NCBI RefSeq assembly: GCF_003672135.1
Contig: NC_039514.1
Span: 9,103,787 to 9,167,786 of the forward strand
From: Ooceraea biroi
Lineage: Eukaryota > Arthropoda > Insecta > Hymenoptera > Formicidae
Direction of reading: 5' to 3'
DNA: 64,000 bases
Shown: positions 37,263 to 49,531 of the stretch, in pieces
How the letters are laid out: every line of letters starts with the position of its first letter
How positions within the stretch are numbered: position 1 is the first letter of the stretch
Made by a program: the position numbers and the translations under genes
The notes under the pieces: model-generated
Told to the model about the DNA's origin: nothing
What the model saw: the letters and a program-made list of their open reading frames with translations, nothing else
Database searches by the model: none

Positions 37263-38156
37263 GTACATTAAAAAGTACACGTGGTGACGCCATTAAAAAG
37301 AAATTAATTTAAAAAAAAGGAATCACACACACACAAAATTGGTACCAAAATAGCTCGTGCGTAAGAAATTCGTCAGCAATGCAAGTGACGTATTGGATTC
37401 TTAAAAATTTCCTTGATATGTATTGCAAACTGAGCAACGTAAAGTTTCATTGAGTTTACGTGATTCTCCGTTGACTCTCCGTTCTGACCAGGCGTTTGAA
37501 TGGGCTTGTGTGTCCCGAGGCGTTCATGAGATCGGCCACGACACGTGGACGCATATGCGTGCACGTACCCGGTGCACGTGTGGAGGAGATATCGGCGTAC
37601 ACGAGATTCCAGTCATGGAAGCGGTATCGCCGGATCGCCAGAGCGAGAATAAGCTTGCTGGGCTATTTATAACGAGCCCAGCGAGTGCAGCTGACTCAGC
37701 GGGGCCTGCAACCACCATGTTCACCGTGTCTTTTTTCCTCTTTCCGCCTTCCCCCGTCCCGTTCTCGCACCGTTCGCGCGTTTAATTGCCCAATTACCCG
37801 GCCGCCCGACGTCGAAGACGTCGTACGACCTGTCGGCGAACCAGTTCCGAACGAGTCGCGGGTCTGGGCTCCTTTTTGCCGTAATGCAGGGTCGCTCAAT
37901 AACGAGGGAGTTCACCCGAAGCGCGACCTTCCTCGATTAATTTCATCCACTTATACCGGAGTGCAGCTTCTGCGTGGCTCCCACGTCAAGTAGCACCTTC
38001 TTCTGTTGCTTCTGTACGTATGTAAATGTAACTATCTTGGATACTTCTCAGTGAATACTATAATTTCGTGTTTTTACGTGATTTCAAAGTGAGCTATTAA
38101 ATCTTCTTGTCCCACCGTTGTCTACTTCGATTATCCGCATAGATATTCTTTTTCAG
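37263..38156. other. Gene-free or 5'-leader region
   Basis: A short CA run lies at about 37325-37337. A candidate core promoter and a candidate first coding exon lie in or just after this stretch, on the plus strand. Confidence 0.45.
37664..37700 (+). promoter_or_regulatory. Possible core promoter
   Basis: A TATTTATAA string is followed about 30 bases later by ACTCAGC, which contains the TCAG core of the arthropod initiator. It lies upstream of the candidate start exon at 38161 on the same strand. This is motif matching only. Confidence 0.3.
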
Positions 38157-38160
38157 AAAA

Positions 38161-38207
38161 ATGCCGGATGTGATTCTTGGTGAACATCTCGTTCAAGAGA
38201 ATTCAAG
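38161..38207 (+). CDS. Candidate first coding exon of an unidentified gene
   Basis: An acceptor-like TTTTTCAG directly precedes AAAA and an ATG that opens MPDVILGEHLVQENS. This is followed by a textbook donor (CAAG|GTAAGT). The exon would be 47 coding bases, ending in phase 2. I do not recognise the protein. No continuation is seen in the 320 bases before the gap at 38527. Support is the combined acceptor, ATG and donor signal, not homology. Confidence 0.35.
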
Positions 38208-38526
38208 GTAAGTGGCTGGAACTTCGCGCAGCGTCCAAGAGACAAGAAAAGACGAAGACTGATCCGTTAAAACCGTCGTAGCTCGGTCTCACGACCGCAA
38301 AAAGTTAACCGACTCGCCAAGCTGCCCGACATCGCTCCGAGGTGCGTTTTTACGTATGATCGCGAGACATCGTGTCATTTGTAACGTCTGAGAAAATGTA
38401 AACACGCGATATTACTAAGCGGATCGATTATCAAATAGACAGCACGCAAATCCATCTTGTCAATCGGACGAAATAGTTCGCCGCACGATCGTTGATTATC
38501 GCCTTCTTCCTTCTCTCCGACGACTT

Positions 38527-38626
38527 NNNNNNNNNNNNNNNNNNNNNNNNNNNNNNNNNNNNNNNNNNNNNNNNNNNNNNNNNNNNNNNNNNNNNNNNNN
38601 NNNNNNNNNNNNNNNNNNNNNNNNNN
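38527..38626. other. Assembly gap, 100 N
   Basis: Exactly 100 unknown bases, immediately left of the telomere-type repeat. A join at this point could have placed a chromosome end inside a scaffold. Confidence 0.99.
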
Positions 38627-41600
38627 GGCCGAACCTGTTGAACCTAAAGCCAACCTAATCGCAACCATAACCTAAGGCCCTGACCCTAACCTAAAACGTA
38701 GAGGCCGGGCTAACCTAAGCCATAAAGTCCTAACCACTAAGCCTAACCTAACCTAGGAACCTAACCTAACCGTAGAGTCCGTAACCTTAAGGCCAACTAG
38801 ACCCTAACCGTAAGCCGAACCGGTAACGCGTGAACCTAACCTAACCATAAACCTAGACCTAACGCTAAGCCTGTAACCTGAACCTGAACCTAACGCTAAC
38901 CTAAACCGTAACGCTAACCTAACGTAAGACCACCTAACCTGGAAACCTAAACCGTAACCCCGGTAACCTAAAGACCCAGGTAGAACCAAGCGGCTAAGCC
39001 GTAAACCAACCTAACCAGACACAGAAGCCTAAACGCGGGGGGATAAGCGCTAAAAGCCAGAACCCTAACCTAACCTAACCTACCTAAAGGGCCCTAACCT
39101 AAACCATACCTAACCGGTAACCTTAAGCCAGCCTTAAACCTAACCCTATAAGCTAGCCGTAACCAAACCCTAACCTAACCTAACCTAACCTAATCCTAAC
39201 CTAACGTCTGAACCTAAGCCTAACGCCAACGCCTAACCTAAACCTAAACGCTGAACCTACGCCGATAACCGATAACCTAAGGAATAAAGACCGAAGTAAC
39301 CGTAAAACCGCTAAAACCGTAACTAAGCCTAACTGCTAAGGCGCTGAGACGCTAGACCGAGAGAACAGGGGGCCTAACCGTAGACCGGGCGAACACCGCA
39401 TAACTCTAAATCCGTAACTAAGCCTAACCATAAACCTAACCGGTACACCTGAACCGGGGAAGACTAACTAGGCCCTAAACCTAAGCGCTATAAACCTAAC
39501 ACGTAATCCTAAACCTAACCTAACCATAAACCTAAGCGCGAACCTAACCTGACCTAACCCGTAAAGTCACTAAGCGCTAACCCTAGAGCCAACCTAACAC
39601 ATAGAGGCCGTAAACCAAACCAATCCCTAACCAGTAAGCCTAGACGCAGACCAAATAAGGCGCTAAACACTAAGCCTAACCTAACCTGAAGCCAGAAGGC
39701 CGTAAACCTAACAGGGGGCCTAAGCCCTTAAGCCTAACCTAACCTAAACTAACCGTAACCGTAACCGTAACTAACCGTATGCTACACGAACGCCTCAAGC
39801 GGGGCTAAGCCTAGACAGGAGGGTAGCTCAAGCCTAACCTAACCTAAAGGTGCCGTTAAGTACCTAACAATAGTCCGTAAACCTGAGAACCTGGTAAGGC
39901 GCGCTAACCAACGCTAACGGGCCCTAAGCCTAACCTAACGCGAAGCCTAAGGGGCCTAAAGGCCTAACTACCTGTGAGGGCGGGCTAAAACCTAACCTAA
40001 CTAACCTAACCTAACCTTACCTAACGCTAGATAGCCATATAACCTATACCATAACTAAAGCCATAACCTAACCTAACCTAACCTAACCTACCTAACCTAA
40101 GACCTAACCGGTAACCACTAACCTAACCTAACACCGAACCTAACCTAACCTTAAACCTAACTAACCGAACCAATTAGACCTAAACCTAACCATAACCTAA
40201 CCTAAACCTATACCTAACCTAACCTTACTAACCTAACCTAACCTTAACTAATGCCTAAACCTAACCATAACCTAACTAACCTAACCTAACCGCGCCTAAC
40301 CTAACACTAACCTCCTAACCTAACAGACGTAACTACAACCTAACCTAAGCCTAGAGGCCCTACAGCCAACGTACACCTAGGAGTGAAGCTAACCAAAACC
40401 TACCTAAACCTAACCTAAGCTCAAACGCTGAAGGGACGCGAACAGACCTAACCTAACGACCTAACCTAAACCTAACGCAAGCCTAACCTAACTACCTAGA
40501 CTCTACCTATACCTTATGAGACCACGTAACACTAAACTAACCTAACGCCTACCTAACGCTGATACGTAAGCCTTCGGCTAGGACAACTTGAAGCCTGATA
40601 CCTAACCTGGCGTAACCTAACGCTAAGGACCTAACCCTAACCATGGTACTGAACCTCTACTTAACCATAACGCTCAACCCAGCCTGACTGAGCCTAACCT
40701 AACCTGAACCCTAAACCTAACCGACTAACTAAACTAACGAAACTAAACCTAGCTAATCCTGAGCCAACCGTACGAAACCAATACCATACCTAACCTTACC
40801 AACCTAAGTCGCTAACCATAGACCTAAACCTAACCTAGACCTAACCTCAACGCTAAACCATACTTAAACGCTAAACCTAACTTACCTTAACCCTTAACCT
40901 GTAACCTAACCTAACCTAACCTAACCTTAGACCTAAGCCTACCTCAACCTAACCTAACCTAACCTAACCTAACTAACTAACCTAACCTAACCTAACCTAA
41001 CCTAGACCTAACTAAGCGCTAAGTCGCCTAGACCTAACCTAACCTATACTCTAACCTAAGCCTAAGCCTAACGCTAACACCTTAACCTACTACCTAACCT
41101 AACGCTAACACTAAAGACCTAAAGCCTAGCCTAACCTAACACGTAAGCCGTAACCTAAGCCTCACTGAATCTCAACGCGTAACCTAACCTAACAGAACCT
41201 AACCTTAAACCTAACCACTATGACCGAAAGCCTGAAGCCAAGCCTAACCTCAACCTAACTAACACTAACCATAAACCTAACCTATGTCCTAATCCTAACC
41301 TTAACCTGATTGTACCTAAGCTAACCCCTATATTCTAAACCTAAAGCTAACCGGAACAACTTAACCTAAGCCTAACCTAACCTATTAGTAACCATAACCT
41401 GAACCTAAGAGAGCCTAACGCTGAAGCTAGACAAACCTAACAAACCTACTAAAAGCCGTGGAACCTAACCATACCTAAGCGCTAACCGTAACCTAACACT
41501 ATACCGGTAGGTACCTAACCCGCTAACTAACCTAACCTAAGCGAACCTAACCATAACCTAACCGTAAGCCATACCTAATCACTAACCTTAACAATAACCT

Positions 41601-42945
41601 AACCTAAGCCTAAAGCCTAAGAGCCAACCATGAACCGTAACCTAGAGTCGATAACTGACCAAGCCTAACCTAATGCCGGCTAACCGTAAAGGCCGTAACC
41701 GATAAGCGCTGAAACTCTATAACTAAACCTAAACCCTAACCGTCATGAGACCTAACCCTTACCGTAACCGATAACCTAAAAGAAAGCCATAACCTAACTG
41801 GCTAACCTAACACATTTTCTGAAAACCGCGGCTAACCTAACCTTATACCAAAGGCCTAAAGACCTATACCGTATACGCTAACCAATCCTATAGCGACCTA
41901 ACCTGAAACCGTAACCGGTTAACCCTAACCTAAGGCGGCTAACGTAACCTTAATACCTGAACCTAACACTAACTCTAACCGTAACCAACCTAACCTAACC
42001 TAAGCGGCTTAACGCTAAGCCGCTAACGCTAACGCTTAAGCCTAAGGGCCTAAACATAAACGGTAGACCTAAACTAAGACCTAACGGGCGAAGGCGCGCT
42101 AGAGCCGACCGGCATCAGAGCCTAACCGTATAGCCGTAACCTAACCTATCGCGATAGCCTAACCTGAACCAACCTAACCTAAACCTCTAACCTAGAGCCT
42201 CAAACCTAACCTTAACACCTACCATAAAGCCTAACCTAAGCCTTAACCTAAGCCATAACCTAACCTAAACCTTAAACCGATGAACCTAACCTACACCTAA
42301 CTAAGACCAATCAACCGTAAGCCTAAGCCTACCTAAGGCGTAACCTAACTAACCTAACCATAACCTTAAAAGCCCCCGAAACCTAACCCGTAACCGTTAA
42401 AACCATAACCAACCTGACCTAACCTCAACCCTAACCTAGACCTAAGCGCATAACCAAGCCGCAAACGCGAACGTACCTTACGCCTAACCATAACCAACCG
42501 AAACCTAAGCCCTAACTCCAAGCTAACGCTAATCCATAATCCTGCCATAACCTAACCATAGAACCTTAAGCCGTAAACCTAACCTTAACCTAACCTAACC
42601 TAACCTAAGCCTAAGACCTACCTAACCTAAACCTAACCTATACCTAACGCTAACCTAACCGTAACCTAACGCCTAACTAAAAAGAAAACCGTAACCTACG
42701 CTAAAACCTAAGCCTTACCTAACCTAACCTAACCTAACCTAAAACCCCAACCTAGACCTAAACCTAAGGCCTGATACCTACCAACTCGAATAACGCTATC
42801 CTAACCTAACCTAACCTAACCTTAACCTAACGTAAGGGCGGTAACCTAATCCAAGCGCTAACCCTAGAAGCCTAACCTTAACCTAAGCTAACCAACCTCA
42901 ACCCTAAAACCATAATAACCGCTATGACGCTCAACCTAACCTGAA
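38627..42945 (-). repeat. Degenerate telomere-type repeat, (CCTAA)n on the plus strand
   Basis: About 4.3 kb built from CCTAA units, the complement of TTAGG, the common arthropod telomere repeat. Perfect runs of up to roughly eight units (for example around 40065-40090 and 40910-40980) are mixed with variants such as CGCTAA, CCGTAA, CCATAA and GCCTAA, and with one- or two-base indels throughout. The C-rich strand reads left to right, the orientation of a left chromosome end whose body lies to the right. The right edge is sharp, near 42945, and the left edge is the gap. Open frames inside it are artefacts of the repeat. Confidence 0.95.
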
Positions 42946-42966
42946 GCTTGTAAAAACACCATGGGA

Positions 42967-43512
42967 TCAATCTGTCACGGCTTGACGCTCGATCACGCGA
43001 CCAACGATGAAGTTGTTCGTGTTTCTTATCGCAAAGTTGAGGAAGTTGGGAAAGAGAGACATCCTCCTGTCGCGGATTTGCAATTTTGCCAATTCTCGAC
43101 TGGGGTATTTTTCGTTGGTGTCGAGCATGTGAAATGATATTTCTAAAAAGCCACAGAAGGCATTGTGTACAAGCGCGGTAGCGTCATTAAAAGTCCGCGA
43201 ACTCTTTACACTGTTCGCGACACCCCATAAATCCACGTACGCGTCGATCGATATGAGTAACGCCGCAAGGTCGTGGTCTGCAAGAACGCGTATGAGTATC
43301 GATCCGCTAAAAACTGAGGACGTGGTGAAATCCTCCCCAAAAATCGGACGCAACAGCGCGGGAGGAGAAGCCTCGCGCGATTCGCTCGATAAAGCGGAAC
43401 GAGTCGCGCATAATATTCTCAGGTCGCGTAATTTCTGCTGCACATTAATAACGGAAAACGCTCGCGAAAAATACATGAAAAAGGGAAAGAGAAAAATATG
43501 AAAATTAGACAC
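42967..43512 (-). CDS. Unidentified 181-codon open frame next to the telomere-type block
   Basis: A single uninterrupted minus-strand frame from 43512 to a stop about 20 bases from the end of the telomere-type repeat. I do not recognise a family. The C-terminal half (RRMSLFPNFLNFAIRNTNNF, GRVIERQAVTD) looks more protein-like than the N-terminal part. A region around ADHDLAALLISIDAYVDLWG is moderately hydrophobic. The first codons (MSNFHIFLFPFF) could be intron read-through. It could be the last exon of a gene whose 5' exons lie further right, or chance. No splice signals were confirmed. Confidence 0.3.
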   Translation of the reverse strand: MSNFHIFLFPFFMYFSRAFSVINVQQKLRDLRILCATRSALSSESREASPPALLRPIFGEDFTTSSVFSGSILIRVLADHDLAALLISIDAYVDLWGVANSVKSSRTFNDATALVHNAFCGFLEISFHMLDTNEKYPSRELAKLQIRDRRMSLFPNFLNFAIRNTNNFIVGRVIERQAVTD

Positions 43513-45784
43513 TCTGCATGTTAATTTCCGGTGAGACTCACTCGTACAGAAGAGAAAAATATCGCTTCGGCCGTCGCTTCGGCCGTTTTCGTTCCTCGCG
43601 AGGGTAATTCAATTCTTCGCACTTCGTCGTGGACAATTACGTGACAACGAAAATTGACACGGGGATATGTCGGAGCTGTCAGGCGGTTCAATTTGATAAT
43701 GCAGCTGCAGGCTGCGATCGGCGGAACCGCAAGCCGACTAAAACCCGGTGGACGAGGAAGTAATCCTGATCGCCCAAAGCGTAAACGAGCCCGTGTTCGC
43801 GATTCCGTGCGAAACGAGCACGTAGACAATTGAGCATGTTAGGCATAATTCGCGCGCGCCATAATGATCTGCTCTTGCTCTTACGCGGATTGCGACGACG
43901 ATCGCGCGCGTACGGACGGAAAATGAGCCTCGTAATCGGATTACATTAGTTGTGCCACGTGTGGTATCTGACCGCACCGGATCCGTCCTGGCCGACCGTG
44001 TGTCGGCCTTCCTCTCGTTATTCCCGAGTTTGCCCTATCGTCGCGCCATTGTGCGCTGAACAATAATTACGAGGCGCATTGTCTACAAGACGCGATTGTT
44101 CTTGTCGCTCCATCTCGTCACTCCCATAGTTTTCCCGGGAAAAGAGAAAATTGAACGACGACGAGGAGACATTGAGTAACGCAAGCGCGCACTCGTTCCC
44201 GTCCTCCTCTAACGAAAATAGGCGCGTTTGTGCCAAAACTTTGTGAGAAATGTACGCGATTCGACGGAAGACCGATGATGTACACGGGATCAAATATGTA
44301 GGAATGACGAGAAGAATCACGAGAAAACGTGGAAAAGCTCGCGTGAAAGAGCCGTGTTACGCAGCCACGTATGCCTGCCGGGTGGCGCCGCTGTATTGTG
44401 CGAGCGATCGTTGAATAATTTAACGTCCGGACGGCTCAACGCGGCACACCCCGGTAAAGTAAATTGAACCGCCACGCTAGAACGGGGTAAGACTTGAATT
44501 TTGCGGCTAAGCCCGTTAAATACTCCCTGCTTGTGTATTTGGCTAATCCCCGCTCGCAATTCCGGATATTAAGGGTAGAAGGAGCGACACGGGGGGAACG
44601 AAGAGGTGTTACGCGAAACACCGCATGTCCTATTACCTATGTTGCACCGAAGAGACCAGGAGAAGGGAGATCAAGAAGTGCTTCTGTTGACACGAGCAAG
44701 AAATTCGACGGAGCGCAGTTTCCGAGCGAGGAACAGCGGAAGCGTCAAGAGCTCTTACGCGTTTGCTCTCGGAATTCGAAATATTGCAGGCGCGCGGCGC
44801 ACATCCCCGGCGAAAATACAGCGGTTTCGAGCATGCGGCATGTGAACGACGAGAAGCGACCAAGAACGACCAGGAACGACGAGAGTCGACAAAGGGATGC
44901 TTCTGTACGGCGGCGGGGGTGAGATACGAGCACGAACGAACGTCACGAAGTTGAATAAATAGTCTAAGACTCGAGAACCGTGTAACAAACGACGCTTCTG
45001 CTGGAATGCGAGTCTCCGCTAAGGTTGAAGCATTCAGGCAAATATCTGGCGCTCCATAAATTTATTTTTCCTGAAACGATGTGCTGTGCACGATGAATAT
45101 GCAGACACGCCTTCGCTAAAGAATTGCAACGTTTGAGCAAACCAAAGCGTGAGGAAAAACGCGCGTCACGTCGAGTGCATACGTTCTGCAAATGACGTGA
45201 AAAAAGAGGAGAAACTGCCACGGGAAGAAAAGCGGAGGCGCGTTTTTTCGCGCTTTTCTCTGGATAACGCGATTCTCGCCGTGCTTTTTCTGCTTTGCTT
45301 CAATAAAAAAACAGCACGAACGTAACGTATCGCGATATCATATATTAATGCATGTATGTAATTCTTTATTTATTTTTATTTCCATTTGGTGCAGCATCGT
45401 GCCAGAAGAAACAGACTGCGCGAACGTCTCCGCTATCTACTAATTTCTACGATACACATCTTTTTCACGCGGAGCACGTCCGTGTAAAACAACCACCGAA
45501 GCAGCGAAGGGAGGAGCTTAGAGATATTAACAATGGCGAAGCTTAAAGAGACCGTACGATGTCAGGTGAACTGACCTCCATTATCGTATCACATCGTCAT
45601 CATCATCGTCGTCGTCGTTAAAGCTTGCTAATGACCATGTGAGTATTTCACGAGGGCTGTGAAAGGAACAAGACTGTCCGGACTTCGGGTCATGTACACA
45701 ATTTGGAGCTTCATCGAAGCGTGCGTCGGTGGTACATTATGGTGTGTGTGAAGCTGGCGTATCATTTCGCGGAAAATCATTAAT
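43513..45784. other. Gene-free region
   Basis: No supported exon. A short trinucleotide-rich stretch (CATCATCGTCGTCGTCG type) lies at about 45597-45620. GC-rich open frames on both strands around 44430-44920 shadow each other. Confidence 0.5.
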
Positions 45785-47492
45785 TGTTGAGAGTTCTGGC
45801 TCCCTTTTTAATAGTTCTAGAGTTCCTGATAGGTTAAACACATAGTTCTGGCCATTAAAGCGAAAAAATCGCATAGTGCAAAGTGAGACGCCAACTTCAC
45901 GCAGCGTCCCACTTTGTCCTGCGACAGTTTCCGCCATAATTCCGGCTAGATTTTAAAAGATCTACAGTTCTACATGAGTTCTAGAAAGAGTTCTAGCGAA
46001 ACAAATTTTTTTTCATCTTTTTATAATTATTAAAGCTAAAAAATGTTTAAGAGAATGACGACTGGTTAATTTCAGAGAGTTCTGTGCTTTATGAAATATT
46101 TCTCGTGTAGTTCTGAACATATTTAACCATTTTCCAAATAGTTCTGACCGCAAACATTAATAATTATTTAATAAAAAATTTTTATCGTCCAAGAAAGACG
46201 TATCTACGAAGATATATGTGAGACGCTGGTCGATTTTCGAGAGTTCTGTGAAGCTTAAAATATTTCTCGTATAGTTCTGAACGTATTTAAGCGTATTCCA
46301 AAGAGTTCTGACCGCAAACATTAACAATTATTTAATACAAAATTTTTATCGTACGAGAAAGACGTATCTAAGGGGATATATGTGAGACGCTGGTCGATTT
46401 TCGAGAGGTCTGCTTATTCTAAAACAGTTCTCGTATAGTTCTGAACGTATTTAAGCGTATTCCAAAGAGTTCTGACCGCAAACATTAACAATTATTTAAT
46501 AAAAAATTTTTATCGTGCGAGAAAGACCGTATCGAAGGGGATATATGTGAGACGCTGGTCGATTTTCGAGGTCTGCTTATTCTAAAACAGTTCTCGTATA
46601 GTTCCGGACATGTACAATGCCTTTCCAAAGAGTTCTGATAGGAACAACGATTAGAAAATGTTTGAAAAAATTTTCGCCCGAAGAGAAAACGTCCACTCTT
46701 CGGGCGAAATAATTTTTTCAAACATTTTCTAATCGTTGTTCCTATCAGAACTCTTTGGAAAGGCATTGTACATATCCGGAACTATACGAGAACTGTTTTA
46801 GAATAAGCAGAACTCTCGAAAATCAACCAGCGTCTCACTGGTAAAGTCGAAAACGTCCACTCTTTGGGCGAAATAATTTTTTCAAAAATTTTCTAATCGT
46901 TGTTCCTATCAGAACTCTTTGGAAAGGCATTGTACATGTCCGGAACTATACGAGAACTGTTTTAGAATAAGCAGAACTCTCGAAAATCAACCAGCGTCTC
47001 ACTGGTAAAGTCGAAAACGTCCACTCTTTGGGCGAAATAATTTTTTCAAAAATTTTCTAATCGTTGTTCCTATCAGAACTCTTTGGAAAGGCATTGTACA
47101 TGTCCGGAACTATACGAGAACTGTTTTAGAATAAGCAGAACTCTCGAAAATCAACCAGCGTCTCACTGGTAAAGTCGAAAACGTCCACTCTTTGGGCGAA
47201 ATAATTTTTTCAAAAATTTTCTAATCGTTGTTCCTATCAGAACTCTTTGGAAAGGCATTGTACATATCCGGAACTATACGAGAACTGTTTTAGAATAAGC
47301 AGAACTCTCGAAAATCAACCAGCGTCTCACTGGTAAAGTCGAAAACGTCCACTCTTTGGGCGAAATAATTTTTTCAAAAATTTTCTAATCGTTGTTCCTA
47401 TCAGAACTCTTTGGAAAGGCATTGTACATGTCCGGAACTATACGAGAACTGTTTTAGAATAAGCAGAACTCTCGAAAATCGACCAGCGTCTC
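45785..47492. repeat. Inverted tandem array of ~164-bp units (fold-back structure)
   Basis: Plus-direction units begin GTGAGACGCTGGTCGATTTT at 46219, 46382 and 46547 (spacing 163 and 165), with an older one from about 46055. At 46668-46707 there is a hairpin with a perfect stem of about 13 bases around a 10-base loop. Beyond it the same unit continues in reverse: four copies of exactly 164 bp with starts at 46837, 47001, 47165 and 47329, ending near 47492. The right-hand copies are nearly identical and the left-hand ones diverge in their second half. There is no coding capacity. It resembles fold-back elements, whose long inverted ends consist of tandem repeats. Confidence 0.9.
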
Positions 47493-49304
47493 ACATATAT
47501 CTATTTAATATCACTTATCATATTAATCTTTTATATTCTTAATATGACAATTCTTAATATGATAAAATATCCACAATTAATATTAATATTAAGAAGCATA
47601 CAATTAATTAATATATTAGTTTTCACATGAGAAATGTCTGCTAATTTATTCACTGCATAATGTTTTATTAATCGAGCTCTCTGCATTTCAGAGATTTTCC
47701 AGGAGAATTGCTGGAAACCGTCCGCATATCCGAGAAACCGTAAAAATCACCGGAGACCTGCCGCGAGTATACCATTATTCATTTAACAACGCTGATTATC
47801 TTATCGTTGGGAAAACATCGATCGTGAAAAAAGAAATACAAAATCGCTTCGGTGGGAATCCATCGAAAACATGTTACGTCGTCGCGTCTATCGACTAGAT
47901 GCAATGCTGGAGAATGGACGACACAAAATGCAACCATAAAACTGCGATTGGACATAGAATAGCGATCAAATCTGTTCTTGGCTATACGATTGTGTTGGCT
48001 ATCCGTTGTTTAGTACCAAGCTTCTACTGTTTGCGTTATACCCACACAAATAGCACTTCCGTTGTACGCTCCACCGCGCAATCAGGCACACGTATAAAAA
48101 TTGTATAAATATAAAGACATACATGTAGATCGATTTAAATTGTCCTTGCTCAGTGCAATCATGCTCGTGTGTTAATGTTTCATCGCTTTATTTACGTCAC
48201 GTGCAAAACGTAGTATAAATCGTGTATCCTGTATTATGTATCGAAACATATAGTTTTTTAAAATAAAAATTAAATTCTGCCATTGTGAGCCGCGAGTCTG
48301 AACGTTTGTATTTTCACAAATCGCAATTCTGTCCAATTTAAGCGACTTCCCGGCATGTCAATAGACTCGCTTGCAATGGAACGCTCGCGTCACATCGCGC
48401 ATTATTACTTTGATGTAAAATTTGTTTACCGCGGGTCGTTAGGAACACGAACCGCTAACTCAACATGACGCGGCAAATGGATTGGGAGAAAATGCTTTTT
48501 ACCGATGATTGCTCGCCTATCGCCGAGCTGTAATCCCCATTCATTTACGTAACCGCCTTCTACATAACACAATTTCTGTGGGCAGCCCGTGAATAATCAA
48601 TACTTTGCGGGACTATCTTTAATAAAGAAGGAGTTAAAAATATAAATGCTGTAGTATCAGCTACCGCGCATCGCTGCAATCTCGTGACGACGAACAAAAA
48701 CAATGTTCGGACTTCGGATACCTCGATAAAGTGATGGAAATCTGAACCGATCTGGATCAGAATCTGGAAATCGCTTAATTAAATTCGATCATTTCCTGAT
48801 TAAACGCGAGATTGCAGGCATTTTTCGCTCGCTAAATTAATGTGAAAATTAACGAACTTTTCGCTCGTTAAACGTTTTGAGTAAATAAGCTATTATCGAG
48901 ATTTCACCATCCTTAAAATTCTTGTAAATCCAAAATATTTTTCCAACGCGAATTTTCCATCACAGATTATAAATACGAAATTACGCAGTGGCAATAATGT
49001 GAAAAAAAAAAAAACAATCAAAGGATAACTCCGTGAAATAGAAAATACGTTGCAATGCAATGACGACGAGGAATAAAACATTAATATCGCAATCGAGTTC
49101 ATCGTGCACGACAGGATTCATTGGTCACGAAGAGCCACGGCAAGGAATTCAGGAGGAAGCAATATGTAGAATATGATAACGCATGCTCACTAAAAGAACA
49201 TTCTTGCCCCTTGCATAATTCCGCGCTCGCGGCCTTTTGCGATTCAAGAGAAAATCCCGGGGAAAATCGATGATGGCCGGCCGATAGGTCAAGAGGGTAC
49301 ATAC
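47493..49304. other. Gene-free region
   Basis: AT-rich, with no supported exon. Downstream exons of the minus-strand gene whose first exon lies at 49305 would be expected here or further left, but I find none. Confidence 0.5.
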
Positions 49305-49469
49305 CTGCTTGAAGCCGCGGTACATGACGCGGATCTCCTGGCGGGAAAACTTGGTCTGCCGCAGGAGTTCCTCTATGGGCACCGGCCTGGTGGTCTGCTG
49401 CCTCGCCCGCGTGCTCTCGAAGTCGAAGAACGCCTCTTCCGGTCCCGGCGAGTCCGGCGGCGTTGCCAT
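49305..49469 (-). CDS. Kv channel-interacting protein (KChIP-like), first coding exon
   Basis: From the ATG at 49469 this reads 55 codons, starting MATPPDSPGPEEAFFDFEST. It ends RQTKFSRQEIRVMYRGFKQ directly before a GTATGT donor. The K-F-(S/T)-(R/K)-x-E-(I/L)-x-x-(M/L)-Y-R-G-F-K block is the conserved N-terminal part of the KChIP/neuronal calcium sensor family, just before the first EF-hand. These proteins bind Ca2+ and modulate Kv4 potassium channels at the membrane. I chose the ATG at 49469, since the frame extends upstream only without a Met. The EF-hand exons should follow to the left on the minus strand. None is visible down to the telomere-type block, so the gene is incomplete in the window. 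Confidence 0.8.
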
Positions 49470-49531
49470 GACCTTTGATCTCGGCTGCCGCCTAAATTGC
49501 CGAAAAAGCCTCAAAACTCGGAGAGAGCTCA

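Noticed and set aside
38804..42548. Short minus-strand frames in the telomere-type block
   Set aside because: They are low-complexity translations of TTAGG units with random indels.
45340..47520. Regularly spaced repeats as a CRISPR array
   Set aside because: Units are 164 bp with no unique spacers, inverted around a hairpin, in a eukaryotic genome.
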